In this document: piece after piece, positions 12,701 to 22,810 of the stretch
How the letters are laid out: every line of letters begins with the position of its first letter
How positions within the stretch are numbered: the stretch's first letter is position 1
Source of the DNA: Plectosphaerella cucumerina
Lineage: Eukaryota > Ascomycota > Sordariomycetes > Glomerellales > Plectosphaerellaceae
Assembly: GCA_020746995.1 (NCBI GenBank)
Contig: JAGPXD010000002.1
Location: 5,456,001 to 5,520,000 of the forward strand
Reading direction: 5' to 3'
Length of the DNA stretch: 64,000 bases
Made by a program: the position numbers and the translations under genes
Notes under the pieces: generated by a model
The model's input: the letters and a program-made list of their open reading frames with translations, nothing else
What the model was told of the DNA's origin: nothing
Databases searched by the model: none

Positions 12701-13891
12701 GGCTCAGTCACACTGCCACTGGTCCACATAATTGAACAACACCAAGACGAACTTCAAGACAAAAGCTGGCAGGCCAGTACTGCTGGCTTGCTGATCAGCG
12801 CCGGTGCCGACGTCAACGCCAGCACAGGATCGCGGCCTTACTGCCCTCTGATTGCTACCTGGAGCTCAACAGTACAGATAGAGCAGCTCAAAACGCTGTT
12901 AGGAGAAGGAGCTGACCCTTTCGCCGAATGCCCAGCCGTGGGCATGACTGTCGTTCAGCACTTGGTGACAAAGTCTGGGCTGGGCAGGGATGCAATGTTC
13001 GACATCCTAAGTACCATGCTTCTGCACAGGCAGCATTCCATGGACGGATCAGAGGCATACACACACTTGATCCGAATTGTTGCGGACTTTCTTGACGAGG
13101 AGCGGTCATCGCTTTACCGCCCTGTGCTCGACTGGAAGACCGACTTCGACGTTGTAGAGCCAAACTTCCGCCGCCAGGCTATGTCTATTGCACTCCAGGT
13201 TGACGGGCTGTATCCGACGGTTTTGGAGACCTCCAGCAGCGCCCATTTGGCGTCGCTAATGGCCGCCCACGGGAAGGATCCGGTACAAGGCCCAACGCGT
13301 TCATTGATGCGCCTAATCTACACCTACGACATGGTCACATTCTTTCAAATCCTGAGGCGCGTGCCCATGACGGACCAACTGATGGACCAGCTTCTCCACT
13401 GGATCGTTGCCTTTGGAAGACTTGAAACCATCCAGGAAATGGTCTGGGACAACGTCCGGAGAGAGCAGATTTTGAAATGCCGCTTTCTTCTGCACCGAGC
13501 AGTTCTCACTGCACATTTGACTGGCAACACGGAATCTCTGACTTTTCTCCTCGACCTAGGCGTGCACGTAGACGTGCCTGGGCCTCATTACGGAGAAACG
13601 GCGCTCTTCTGGGCTGTCTGGCTGAACAACCAGAGCCTGGTGTACCTCCTCCTTGAACGCGGTGCCCAATCAAGGGCTGCTCTGAGTGATGTGCAGGGCG
13701 ATGTTTTGTTTCGTGGCAGTTTCGGGCCGGTTCTCAATCGCGATCACGACAACTCGCACAGAGTTCGAGGTTCTACGCACCTGCACGAATATTGCGCATC
13801 GTCGGAACTTCGGGGTCTGCAACCTTTGACTACAGCAGTGTTACTGAAGAATTCGGAAATGGTTAACTATTTGTCGGAACTTGGTGCCTAG
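9783..13891 (+). CDS. STAND/NLR-like protein: N-terminal fungal domain, NACHT NTPase, ankyrin repeats
   Basis: Exons are 9783-10121, 10174-11351 and 11407-13891, giving 1333 residues. The first 250 residues carry a helical region with VWSAVRLSLQ, like the domain that precedes NACHT in many fungal ankyrin proteins. A Nephrocystin-3/NACHT-type NTPase follows, with the P-loop VGKLGSGKS at 300-308 and Walker B VFIVLDGLEE at 407-416. It is followed by a YLWASLML...LPKSLSEVYEKLL block typical of fungal NACHT proteins. The C-terminal half has weakly conserved ankyrin-type repeats. These are clearest near GADVNA, in LLGEGADPF, and in the last 130 residues (TALFWAVWLNNQSLVYLLLERGA), and the protein ends on a repeat unit. 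Fungal NLR-like proteins act as signal-sensing switches in allorecognition and programmed cell death. The ligand and effector here are unknown. Both introns lie before or within the NTPase region. Confidence 0.88.
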
Positions 13892-14201
13892 ATGAGGGTA
13901 AAGATTATGCTTGGGGCCTTTACGTTTCTCATGGTAGAGTTTTCAGAACACCACCTTAACGACGCCCGACTGGCGAGGGGGCACTTCAACAAGGTGCCCG
14001 ATCCTAATAGCACGCTTATAGCTGATGAATCCAAGCGGACATCTTCAAAAATCAGTTGATTGGTCATGTTCGACCCCTCCTCCTCCTGGTCCTGGATGGC
14101 TTTGAGATGCGGAATCTTCCCAATGACTTTATCATGTGCCACGACTCCCAGTTCACCACTTCTTCCAGTTGAAAATTCAACTGCCCTACCCTGTTTAGAG
14201 A
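13892..14201. other. Short convergent spacer
   Basis: These 310 bases separate the 3' ends of the NLR-like gene and the AA5 oxidase. I see nothing coding. Confidence 0.6.
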
Positions 14202-16343
14202 TTACAGAGTTATCCGCACCGTCCTCCCAATACTCGGCGTCTTCCGCCCGCTCGCAGACGAGACAAAGAGATAGTAGTATCCTGGCACCAATACACCACT
14301 GTCCGACGGCAGCCTCGCCGTATACCTCCCGCTTGCTACGGTCACATCAGCCAACGGCACGCGCCGCTGGTCGCTGTTGACCGAGTGCGTCACACTCCCC
14401 ATGCGTATGAGGGCAACACGAGCTGTGCCTGATACCCCTGCAACGTTGAAGCGCAGCATGCCACCAACGCGAACCGTCTCAGCCTCAAGATTCGAGATGA
14501 CAGGTCGCGTAGCAGCCGTGCCATCGGAGTTGAAGAGGTACGGAGGCCGGTAAATCTCGCCGTCGGCATGATCGACTGACTTGTCGCACTGCGCCGATGA
14601 GGAAAGTGGCGTTGGCAGGTAGCACAGCCCGCCGCCGCCGCTGAACACGGTGCCATCTGATAGCAGGATCGACACGGAGTGGTAGTTGCGCGGAACGGCC
14701 ATGGGAGCCAGCTGCGTCCATGTCTTGGTGGACGGGTCAAAGAGCTCTGGCACCAGACTGCCGTCTGTATTGGTGAAGACGAGGGACCTTCGCTGGCCGC
14801 CGGAGACGAAGATGGTTCCATCATGAAGAACGACTGCATTTGCGAGGCCGCGCGGGAAAGCCATATCGGCAACCCTCTCGACCGATGCCGTGGAAAAGGG
14901 GTCGCCGATCGTGGTGATATGGGCGGTGCGGAGAGCCGGACTGTTGGTATAGTCTGGGCTCCCACCTGCTGAGAAGATCTTCCCAGCGACAGCATCGTAC
15001 ATGACGAAGATGCCGCACATGGCGTGCGACGTATCCCTCGTCGTCCCCGCCCACTGGACGCTCCCCGACCCAGAAGAACCATACCAGTGCTGCCTCATGC
15101 TGGGGCCAGCTTGGAACGCGCTGCCGTTCTTCCAAGCAAAGAGCCAGGCGTGGTTGTCTTCGCGCCAGATGCCTTCGGCATCTGTCGTCAGCATGGGAGC
15201 AACATCAGCTCCTGGAAGCGGGGTCCAGACTTTGGTCTTTGGATCGTAGATCTCGCCACTCTTGCCCCTGCGTGGGCCTGAGTAGGCGCCTCCAATGGTA
15301 AAGACCCTGCCATCCGACATAGTCACCGACGTCTGGTACCCGCGGGGCTCGACGAGGTTCGTGTCCCGGGTGAACGAGTTGGTGTCTGGGTTGTAGGCCG
15401 TCACGACGGCAGCGTCCGACCCGCCTTGGATGAGGATCCTCCCGTCCTCGAGAGCGCTGATGCCGGGACAGAACATGTCGTGCTGCGTGTTCGCGACCTG
15501 GCGGTTGGACTTTGCCCCGCTAACGAAGTTGTAATCGCCAAACTGCGTGACGCCCGAGCTGCCGCTGAAGGCGTCGTTGCCCCAGGCAGAGAAGTAGAGG
15601 AGCCTCTCGCTGACAGGGAACTTTGGCACGACGTAGGCAGCCACCGGGATCACCGAGAAGCGCACAAGGTCGGACCACTGGCCGAGTGTCGCGGGGTTCA
15701 ACGTCGCGGGACGGTAGGCAACATGGAACCTGGCGCTCGTGGTCCAAAAGAGAGAGGCAGCAGGCTCAGCAGCCTTGACGTGGCAGACGTTGCTGACCCG
15801 GTCCCAGACGGCCTTTCTGCACCCGGTGGTTGTGGAGCAGATGTTGGCACATGCGTTGAGGGAGGTGATGCCCGTGGTCTGGCTCGCACTGGCACCGACA
15901 TAGTCGGTGTTCTCGCAGCGACGGAACTGGGCGCCATTGGGAGCCGTGTAGGAAGACTCTCCCGCGGGGCACCTGGCTAGGAAAGAGCCAAGGGGAAGGT
16001 TGGTGTTGCGCCTCATCGAGTCGAAGCGGCCGTTGACGGCCCATGTCAGCGTCCCGCCCTCATTCTTGAGGTGACAGTCGCGCGTCTGGCGGTCGTAGAC
16101 GGCGCGCTGACAGGCCGTGTTGGCCGAGCAGAGGGCGGCACATGCATGGGCCGAGGCGATGTTGTTGGTAACTGATGATGTCGGTCCCTGATAGTCTGTA
16201 CCGCCGCAGATGGTGAACTTGACTCCATTGGCGGCCTCGTAGAAGCCTTCGCTCCGGGGGCAGGAGGTGATAGTCTGGGCCGAAACAAGGCAGAAGAATA
16301 GGAGGGCGGCGGTTACGGCCCGCAAGACAATAGGGGCAGCCAT
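14202..16343 (-). CDS. Secreted AA5_2 copper radical oxidase (aryl-alcohol-oxidase-like) with two PAN/apple-like domains
   Basis: This single-exon gene encodes 713 residues. The ATG at 16343 gives a clean signal peptide (MAAPIVLRAVTAALLFFCLVSAQ); the open frame further upstream has no ATG. Two Cys-rich PAN/apple-like modules occupy about 27-110 and 115-205. A kelch-type galactose-oxidase propeller (about 210-610) and a C-terminal beta domain follow. Against galactose oxidase, the thioether-forming pair is C292/Y336 (same 44-residue spacing), the axial Tyr and copper His are Y554/H555, and the second copper His is H653. Galactose oxidase's stacking Trp290 is replaced by Y354. A Tyr here is known in the PAN-bearing aryl alcohol oxidase of Colletotrichum, so aromatic or primary alcohols are more likely substrates than galactose. 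Products would be aldehyde and hydrogen peroxide, made outside the cell. Confidence 0.93.
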   Translation of the reverse strand: MAAPIVLRAVTAALLFFCLVSAQTITSCPRSEGFYEAANGVKFTICGGTDYQGPTSSVTNNIASAHACAALCSANTACQRAVYDRQTRDCHLKNEGGTLTWAVNGRFDSMRRNTNLPLGSFLARCPAGESSYTAPNGAQFRRCENTDYVGASASQTTGITSLNACANICSTTTGCRKAVWDRVSNVCHVKAAEPAASLFWTTSARFHVAYRPATLNPATLGQWSDLVRFSVIPVAAYVVPKFPVSERLLYFSAWGNDAFSGSSGVTQFGDYNFVSGAKSNRQVANTQHDMFCPGISALEDGRILIQGGSDAAVVTAYNPDTNSFTRDTNLVEPRGYQTSVTMSDGRVFTIGGAYSGPRRGKSGEIYDPKTKVWTPLPGADVAPMLTTDAEGIWREDNHAWLFAWKNGSAFQAGPSMRQHWYGSSGSGSVQWAGTTRDTSHAMCGIFVMYDAVAGKIFSAGGSPDYTNSPALRTAHITTIGDPFSTASVERVADMAFPRGLANAVVLHDGTIFVSGGQRRSLVFTNTDGSLVPELFDPSTKTWTQLAPMAVPRNYHSVSILLSDGTVFSGGGGLCYLPTPLSSSAQCDKSVDHADGEIYRPPYLFNSDGTAATRPVISNLEAETVRVGGMLRFNVAGVSGTARVALIRMGSVTHSVNSDQRRVPLADVTVASGRYTARLPSDSGVLVPGYYYLFVSSASGRKTPSIGRTVRITL

Positions 16344-18003
16344 GTTTCTTTGTTCCGGGTTCTCAAGGGGGGACGGGACGGGATTTTGCGATGACACTCC
16401 TGGCCGAGAGGGAGAGCTGCTTATGAACCGGCAGTCGTCTCAGGGGTTCGCGACGCTTGGTTCTCCGTCTAGCACGGCGTTTGTCGACGCCACTCCAACT
16501 CAAATACTTCTGGCGGGAGTAGCTTCAGTCCGTCCAAGATAGGGGGGCCCTTGGTCACTCCCCGCTATCCACCCGTCACGAGGTGATCATCGTCTTGGGA
16601 AAACACTGCTCTCCCCTGTGCACGGGCGAGCACAGGAAAGCCACATCTCTGGGGTCGCTGCAAGCCCCCAGATCCGAGTCTGATGTTGCAGCGAGGCTGG
16701 CCGCCCACAGGCGCCTCCGCCCAAGCGTTGGAGGACAAGACGTCTCGTCAGCCTGCTAAAATTGCCTGCAGGAAACTATCACGGCAGTTGCCAAGAGCCC
16801 TCCCGCAGCCTGGGGCGGGTGACGCCGACGAGTCTCGGCAACGGCTGAAATATTGCATGGTGCATCGCATGGTGCTGCGCGGCGTGGCGCCAGAGCGGCC
16901 AAGCGCGGGCAAGGATATCGTCACGCGAGTCGGAAGAGGGTCGCCTAAGCTCGAGCGCGCCAGCAGCCCATCCGGTGGGAGAGGTATAAAGGGGCCTCGT
17001 ATCTTGGTCGTGTCTCGACCGAGAACTCGCTTGGCCTGTGGGCTAAGAATCATGAATGCTGTGTAACCGAGAGGCCGTGCGTGGTGGATGGGCCGGCCTG
17101 CAGGTTGCGCCGTTGGTTCCGGCGGTCGCTTCGCTCTCGGATCTGGGCCAGAGACAATGCAGTGCTCTTCACCGAGGGACGATGCGAGAGGCCGGCGCGT
17201 CTGCAGGTGTTCATGCAGCGCATCTGGCCCCCCGCGCCCGTTCCACGCATGCGCATGCACTCCTCGCTGTGTGTCCTGCAACCAATCTGTAAGCGTCTCA
17301 CTGGTCGGGACGGCAGCCTGGCTGAGACTACAGAAAGCCTCGTCTACAATAATTCGTCTGCATATAGTGCGTGGGGTTCATCGTGGCGGTTGTTTCTTGG
17401 AGCTGAAGGCCAGCAACCAAGTCAACCCCCTGCCACTGCATACAGACGACTCTTCAAGTGGCAGGGGTGTGGCGATGCAAGTAGAGGCCGAGAATCGTGG
17501 CGTCTTGTCGACAGAGGTTGAAGCAGGCTGCCAAGGGGGTTGCGTTGTTCTTGCAGCGACCCCTCTTTGGCGATGGGGTCTAGATGCGAGGGGATACTAT
17601 CGAGATCGATGGCCAACACGAGGCGGTGAAGACACATGGCGGAGCAAACCTTCCCGAGGCCAAAGGGTTCAAACGCAGGTGTGCTTGGTTTCTGAGACGG
17701 CAGATGCAAGTCCACCAGAGATGCCTAGGCCGAAGAAAGACTGCCCACAGCACAGCTCCAGTACAAACAAAGGCCACTGAATGCATCGATGAACGTGGTC
17801 ACAGTCGAGGTTGAAGAGAGATCACCATGGCGAGCTAATGGCTCAAGATGATGGACTCCGAGGAAGCAAGATATCATGCATACATATTTCGTCTATAGAT
17901 CAATCAGTACCTCTCCAGTCATGACTGCCGGTTTTTATCTACGCCTAAAAGCCCGCCCCGCGGCCGGGGGAAAACAAATCCACAAAATATGACAACCTCT
18001 TGC
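16344..18003. other. 1.7 kb spacer with no established gene
   Basis: This region holds the AA5 promoter and the 3' flank of HIS4. It contains a plus-strand TATAAA at 16985-16990 and a 230-codon Cys-rich open frame at 17088-17780. The codon use of that frame is unlike the neighbouring genes (many A-ending codons), so it is not called as a gene. Confidence 0.5.
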
Positions 18004-20645
18004 CTACTTGGCATCCATGTGCTTGAGGCGAATCTCGACAGCCCGCCTGTGGGCCTCGAGCTCCTCCACCTTGGCGAGTTGCATGACGGCGCTGCCGACG
18101 TTCCGCAGACCCTCGGCCGTCAGGTTGGAGCTGGTGATGTGCTTGACGAAGGAGGCGAGGTTGACGCCCGAGTACTGCTTGGCGTAGCCGTATGTGGCTG
18201 GAGAAACAATTAGCTAGAGTTCAGGGGGGTGAGGGAGGGGGGGCACTCACGCAGGGAGTGGTTGACGCCGGCCGAGTAGTCGCCGACACTTTCCGGGGTC
18301 CATTCGCCGATGAAGACGCTGCCGGCGTTCATGACCTTGTCGACGAGCTTCTCGGCGTCGCGCACCTGCAGGATGAGATGCTCGGGGGCGTAGTCGTTGC
18401 TGACGCGCATGGCCTCGTCGAGGTCGGCGACCTGGACTGTGATGGAGTGGGCGATGGCGCCGCGCACAATGTCGACGCGCGGCAGGGCGAGGGCCTGGTT
18501 GTGCAGCTCATCCTCGATGGCGCGGAGGTGCTCCTCGTCAAGGCCGACGGCGATAAGGACGACCTGAGAGTCGACACCGTGCTCGGCCTGGGAGAGCAGG
18601 TCGGAAGCAACAAAGGCCGGGTTGGCGTAGCGGTCGGCGACGACAAGGACCTCGGAAGGTCCCGCGGGCATGTCGATGCCGACGCCAGCGTTTGTGTCGT
18701 TGCTGACGTACATCTTGGCGGCCGTCACGAACTGGTTGCCAGGGCCAAGGATTTTGTCGACCTTTGGCACGCTCTCAGTGCCGTAAGCCATGGCGGCGAC
18801 GGCCTGGGCACCACCGGCGAGGACGATGCAGTCAGCGCCGACCTTGTGGGCGCAGTAGACAACCTCGGGTGTCAGGCTGCCGTCGGCGCGGGGCGGCGAG
18901 GCGAAGACGATCTTCTGGCAGCCGGCGACCATGGCGGGGACGCCGAGCATGAGGGCCGTGCTGGGCAGGACGGCGGTGCCGCCGGGCACGTACAGACCGA
19001 CGCGCTCGATGGGGCGGGCGAAGCGGCTGCAGGTGACGCCGGGCATGGTCTCGACCTGGAGGGGCTTGTCCTCCTTCTGGGCGGCGTGGAACTTGCGGAT
19101 GTTCTCAAAGGAGATGTCGATGGCAGCGATGGACTCGGGCGAGAGGCGCATGGCCTCCTCGGGGAAAGGAGCCCTGAGGACGGGCGAGGTGAGGGACGTG
19201 GCCTTTTCGAACTTGTGGGTGAAGGAGAGGACGGCCTTGTCGCCACCGGTGCGGACGCTGTCGATGATGGGCTTGACGATGTTGAGGATGGCCTCGGGGC
19301 TGCGCTGGGATGGGCGCTTGAGGGCCTCGTTGACCTCCTCGATGGAGACCTTGGAGGCATCGTAGCGGCGCATGACGATCTTGTCGGACTTGGGCGCAGC
19401 CTCGGGAGCGGGAGCGGGAGCGGCAGCAGCGGGCTTCTCCGGGGCGGCATCCGTCTTGATGCCCTCCTTCTCTGCCCACTTGCCCTTGGCGTCTCCCTTT
19501 CTCCGCTTGACCTTCCAGCCCTTGGCGTCGAGGCTTTTCTCAATGTCAGCGACAGTGACGCCGGCACTGACGGCCTTTGTCAGGGCAAAGTAGATGAGGT
19601 CGGCGGCCTCAAAGGCAACCTCCTCCTTTGTCTTTGCGTCGCACAGCTCCTCGGCCTCCTCCATGATCTTGGCGCGCAGCAGCTTCTCGTCGTTGAAGAG
19701 GCGGGCCGTGTAGGAGCCCTCGGGTGCGGAGCGGCGGCGGTCTTGGAGGGTCTTCTCGAGCCTGGCGATGCCGGTGAGGTCGCCGAGGCAGCCGTCCTGG
19801 GCGAGGTGGCAGAAGCGGCCCTTTTGGCGGACAATAAAGCGCAGCGTGTCGTTGTCGCAGTCTAGCGAGATGCGCAGAAGGTCCTGGGTGTCGCCAGACG
19901 TGGCGCCCTTGTGCCAGAGACCGCGCTTACGACTCTGGTACACGCCACCGCGGGTGCGCAGTGCCTCGGCCACGCTCTCCTCGCCGCTGTATGCCAGGCC
20001 CAGGGCGACGCCCGACTCGTCGCAAACCATGGTGGGCACGAGCCCGTCAGCCCTGTCGCTCTTCCAGAAGGATGAGATGACCTTGGGCAGGTAGAGTCTG
20101 GTCGAGTCGTCCTTGCTGACGGTCAGCTTGTCGGCGGCGAGAACTGGGTGAGCACGGATCTTCTTGGAGACATCGATGAAGCTCTCAAGATCTGTGGAAG
20201 CAGTTGGCTTGACGAAGACAGTGGTCGACTTGACGGCCTCGACGTCCTTGGCCAGCTGCTCGGTGTTTGCCGATGCAGGATCGAAGTCCTTGATCAGCAG
20301 GGCGCTGCTCTGTGCGGACGAAACGTCCGAGGCGGAAACGATGGCGCCGACTCGCTCCTTGAAATCGGCGTACTCGGGAAGCTGCTCGGGGGTGACAAAG
20401 ACCTTGAGGGCGCCGGCATCAAGCAGCGACACAACATCGTCGACGGAACTGACGGCCGAGACATCAAAGTAACCGCGGAACTCTGTGCTGTGCTGCTTCA
20501 GAAGCTTGAGGAAGCGCTCGACGGAGGCATCTGCGGCCTCGAAGAAGGGTACTCCGAGGATGGCAACCTGTTCTTTCGAGAGGCCCTCGGGCGCCGGCGG
20601 GGCGCTGACGCTGATGAGGAAGGGGAAGGGGAGCGTCGTCTCCAT
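18004..20645 (-). CDS. HIS4: Histidine biosynthesis trifunctional enzyme (PRA-CH / PRA-PH / histidinol dehydrogenase)
   Basis: This cytosolic enzyme carries out steps 2, 3, 9 and 10 of histidine synthesis (his-3 of Neurospora). Exons are 20645-18251 and 18197-18004, giving 862 residues, the same size as other fungal HIS4/his-3 proteins. The order is a fungal N-terminal extension (1-200), phosphoribosyl-AMP cyclohydrolase (about 200-290, with LDCDND and RFCHLAQDGC), phosphoribosyl-ATP pyrophosphohydrolase (about 296-380, with KIMEEAEELCDA and EAADLIYF), an Ala/Pro/Lys linker (385-422), and histidinol dehydrogenase (about 425-862, with YVPGGTA, DMPAGPSEVLV and SQAEHG). The intron near the 3' end (18198-18250) joins a conserved LPTYGYA segment. 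A TGAGTCA box upstream suggests general amino acid (CPC1/Gcn4) control. The gene is divergent from TAF9. Confidence 0.97.
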
Positions 20646-20653
20646 GATGGGCG

Positions 20654-20670
20654 GTGTGTGTGTGTGTGTG
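20654..20670. repeat. (GT)n microsatellite in the HIS4 leader
   Basis: This is a perfect 17-base GT run, read as CA on the HIS4 strand. It ends 9 bases upstream of the HIS4 start codon, so it should be transcribed into the 5' leader. Confidence 0.9.
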
Positions 20671-20795
20671 GTGGTGCCAACTGTATGTGCGCTTGATGCT
20701 GCGATGGGACTGAGTGAGTGAGGGTGGTGGTGTGTTGGCCTCGGAATCAGTCAAGATCCAGAGTCGTGATGTGATGTGAGGCAAGTGGGCTCCAG

Positions 20796-20802
20796 TGAGT
20801 CA
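20796..20802. promoter_or_regulatory. TGAGTCA: CPC1/Gcn4-type element
   Basis: This is a perfect TGASTCA palindrome about 150 bp upstream of the HIS4 ATG. Gcn4 (yeast) and CPC1 (Neurospora) bind this sequence to induce amino acid biosynthetic genes on starvation. Its place in the promoter of a histidine gene makes a functional site likely. It also lies in the shared region with TAF9. Confidence 0.65.
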
Positions 20803-21278
20803 AAGAGGAAGCGGCGATGATGGTGGGCGGGTTCAAAGTCCTGCATCGGACGTCAGTATTTGGCGGGGCAATTTTCTGCCCCTCCATCAGCCAGAAAATC
20901 ACGTCCACTCGCGCACCTCGGAATCAAACCAGCCGCATTTAAGGTGCGGTCTGTGCGTGCTCCTGCAGCGGTGCGGATTAAGTCACTGCCGGCCTGAGGA
21001 CTTCAATCGGGCAGGAACCCGACCGAGGGCCAAGTGAATGCTGCCAGCGCAACTCTTAGGTCAGCAAACCTGCCTCCATTCGTCCCCAATTCAAGCTCCT
21101 CCCAAGCTTCAACCAACGCGCAACTCCATCTCCAACTACACCGATCCGAACCCCCAGTTGCCAATTCACCAGGCCGTTCCTCCGATGCAATAACCTTCTC
21201 TTCCAATTCCCGTTGACGGCATTCTCCAACAGCTCCTCCCACGAGAACCACGACGCTACACACACCCCCGAGGCCGAA

Positions 21279-22172
21279 ATGTCCTCGCAAACTCCCGCCC
21301 CCCAAGTCAACGGCGCGCCTGCCTCGACGCAATCTACCTCGCAGCCCGCAACGACCCAGACGACAACCGGCGCCTCGCAGTCGCAGACGACCGCCGCCGC
21401 TTCCTCCGCCTCCCAACCTCAGTCCCAGTCCACCCAGCCGACGCAACAAGCGCCCGCGCAACAGCAGCAGCAACCAGGCCACTCCCCAACAGCCTCGGCC
21501 TCGGCCCCGCGACCGCGCGACTCCCGCATGGTCGAGCTCCTCCTCACATCCCAGGGCGTCACCGCCTACGAGAGCCGCGTGCCCCTCCTCCTCCTCGACT
21601 TCGCCTACCGCCACACCTCGTCCATCCTCAACGACGCCATCCACCTCGCCGCCGACCCCTACACCTCCCACGCCGGCTCCAAGCCCTCCGCCGGCGCCGG
21701 CCCCGCCTCCATCCCCGGCACCGGCGGCGACGCCACCGTCTCCGCCAGCGCCGTCAAGCTCGCCATCGCCCAGCGCCTGCACTACCAGTTCCGCGGCGGC
21801 GGCGGCGCAGGCGGCGCCAGCAAGGACTGGCTCCACGACTTTGCAAAGGAGCGCAACCGCACCGCACTGCCAAAAGTCGCCCCCAACGAGTGGGGCCTGC
21901 GCCTGCCCAGCGAGCGTTTCGTCCTCAGCGGCACCAGCTGGGGGCTCAAAGATATGTGGGAGGAGGCCGGCATGGAAGAAGAAGATGGCTCCGACGACGG
22001 CTCTGACGCAGGGACCGGCCGGCCGGCGCAGCAGCAGACAAGCGGCGCCATGGAAGGTGTCGAGCGGACGGGGGGCGACGACGAAGACGTTGGCGGCGAG
22101 GATGTGGAGGGAGGTACCATGGAGGATGTGTTTGGGCGACAGGGCAACGAGGATACCGAAATGGCCGGGTGA
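21279..22172 (+). CDS. TAF9: TFIID/SAGA subunit TAF9 (histone-fold)
   Basis: This is an intronless gene of 297 residues. The first 80 residues are Ser/Thr/Gln-rich low complexity. The TAF9 (TAFII31) domain runs from PRDSRMVELLLTSQGV to LPSERFVLSGTSWGLK and contains the histone-fold helices (VPLLLLDFAYRHTSSILNDA, TVSASAVKLAIAQRL). A Gly/Ala/Ser-rich insert lies between helices two and three. The tail is acidic (MEEEDGSDDGSD) and ends EDTEMAG. TAF9 pairs with TAF6 in TFIID and SAGA in the nucleus. The frame is open upstream, but only this ATG precedes the domain in frame. Confidence 0.9.
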   Translation: MSSQTPAPQVNGAPASTQSTSQPATTQTTTGASQSQTTAAASSASQPQSQSTQPTQQAPAQQQQQPGHSPTASASAPRPRDSRMVELLLTSQGVTAYESRVPLLLLDFAYRHTSSILNDAIHLAADPYTSHAGSKPSAGAGPASIPGTGGDATVSASAVKLAIAQRLHYQFRGGGGAGGASKDWLHDFAKERNRTALPKVAPNEWGLRLPSERFVLSGTSWGLKDMWEEAGMEEEDGSDDGSDAGTGRPAQQQTSGAMEGVERTGGDDEDVGGEDVEGGTMEDVFGRQGNEDTEMAG

Positions 22173-22810
22173 TCGGGCAATGGCCATCGTGTTTTGATTA
22201 GAGTCGTCTTTCACGCGGGGGCTAACGCAAGGAGTTTTTGGAGTTGCGGAAGGGGACAGGGAGACATGTGGTATATGCGGCCTCGGCACATCTCGCCCGG
22301 CGGATTCAGAATACCCACGCATCAAAAGACACATTTCTATATCACGACATGGTCGGCCTGGCCGTACATCTCACAGCAATCACCGACATGATCAAGTGGG
22401 AGAGTTCAGCGCTCTATTCCTCGCGCAATTATATGCTTCAACAACAGGGCCGACCCAGTTGATGGGCCGGCCCTTTACCGTGAACCGCCCATCCTCAGAT
22501 CCAATCGTACAAACGCCTTCGCTATCCATGCTGAGAAAACACCGATGAACCCCCCTTTCCCCCATCCGATGCGGTCTATGATGTCCGTCTCTTCCATGAT
22601 CAGCCAATGTGTGTTGGTACAAGAAGAGAGAGAGAAGAAGAAGAAAAATATGTATGGACAAGAATGAATCAACACAGGGCGTAGAAAACGGCGGAGGCCA
22701 CCCTCACGTGCGGCTGGGCCTCAGGGTTTTCGGCTCGGCGACGGCCGGGTCCTCAATCTGCGGCGGTTACTCTTTTAGCGCACTCTTGTCTACACGTCGG
22801 CCAAGGCTCC
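22173..22810. other. Convergent spacer between TAF9 and lipin
   Basis: This region holds the 3' flanks of both genes, with an AG-rich run near 22625-22650. No gene is visible. Confidence 0.6.

Larger units (their letters stand above)
20646..21278. promoter_or_regulatory. Divergent HIS4/TAF9 promoter region
   Basis: This region has the GT run and TGAGTCA box near HIS4 and a CT/CA-rich leader near TAF9. There is no coding sequence; the TAF9 frame remains open a little upstream but has no ATG. Confidence 0.55.

Noticed and set aside
16344..16397. Longer N-terminus for the AA5 oxidase
   Set aside because: It would need a GTG start and would bury the signal peptide; the ATG at 16343 is correct.
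18192..19865. 557-codon open frame on the plus strand
   Set aside because: It is antisense to the HIS4 dehydrogenase domain and has the same low-complexity shadow composition.
20915..20990. Minus-strand GGTTTGATTCC, tRNA-like
   Set aside because: The T-loop consensus TTCRA is not met and no D arm or anticodon arm can be drawn.
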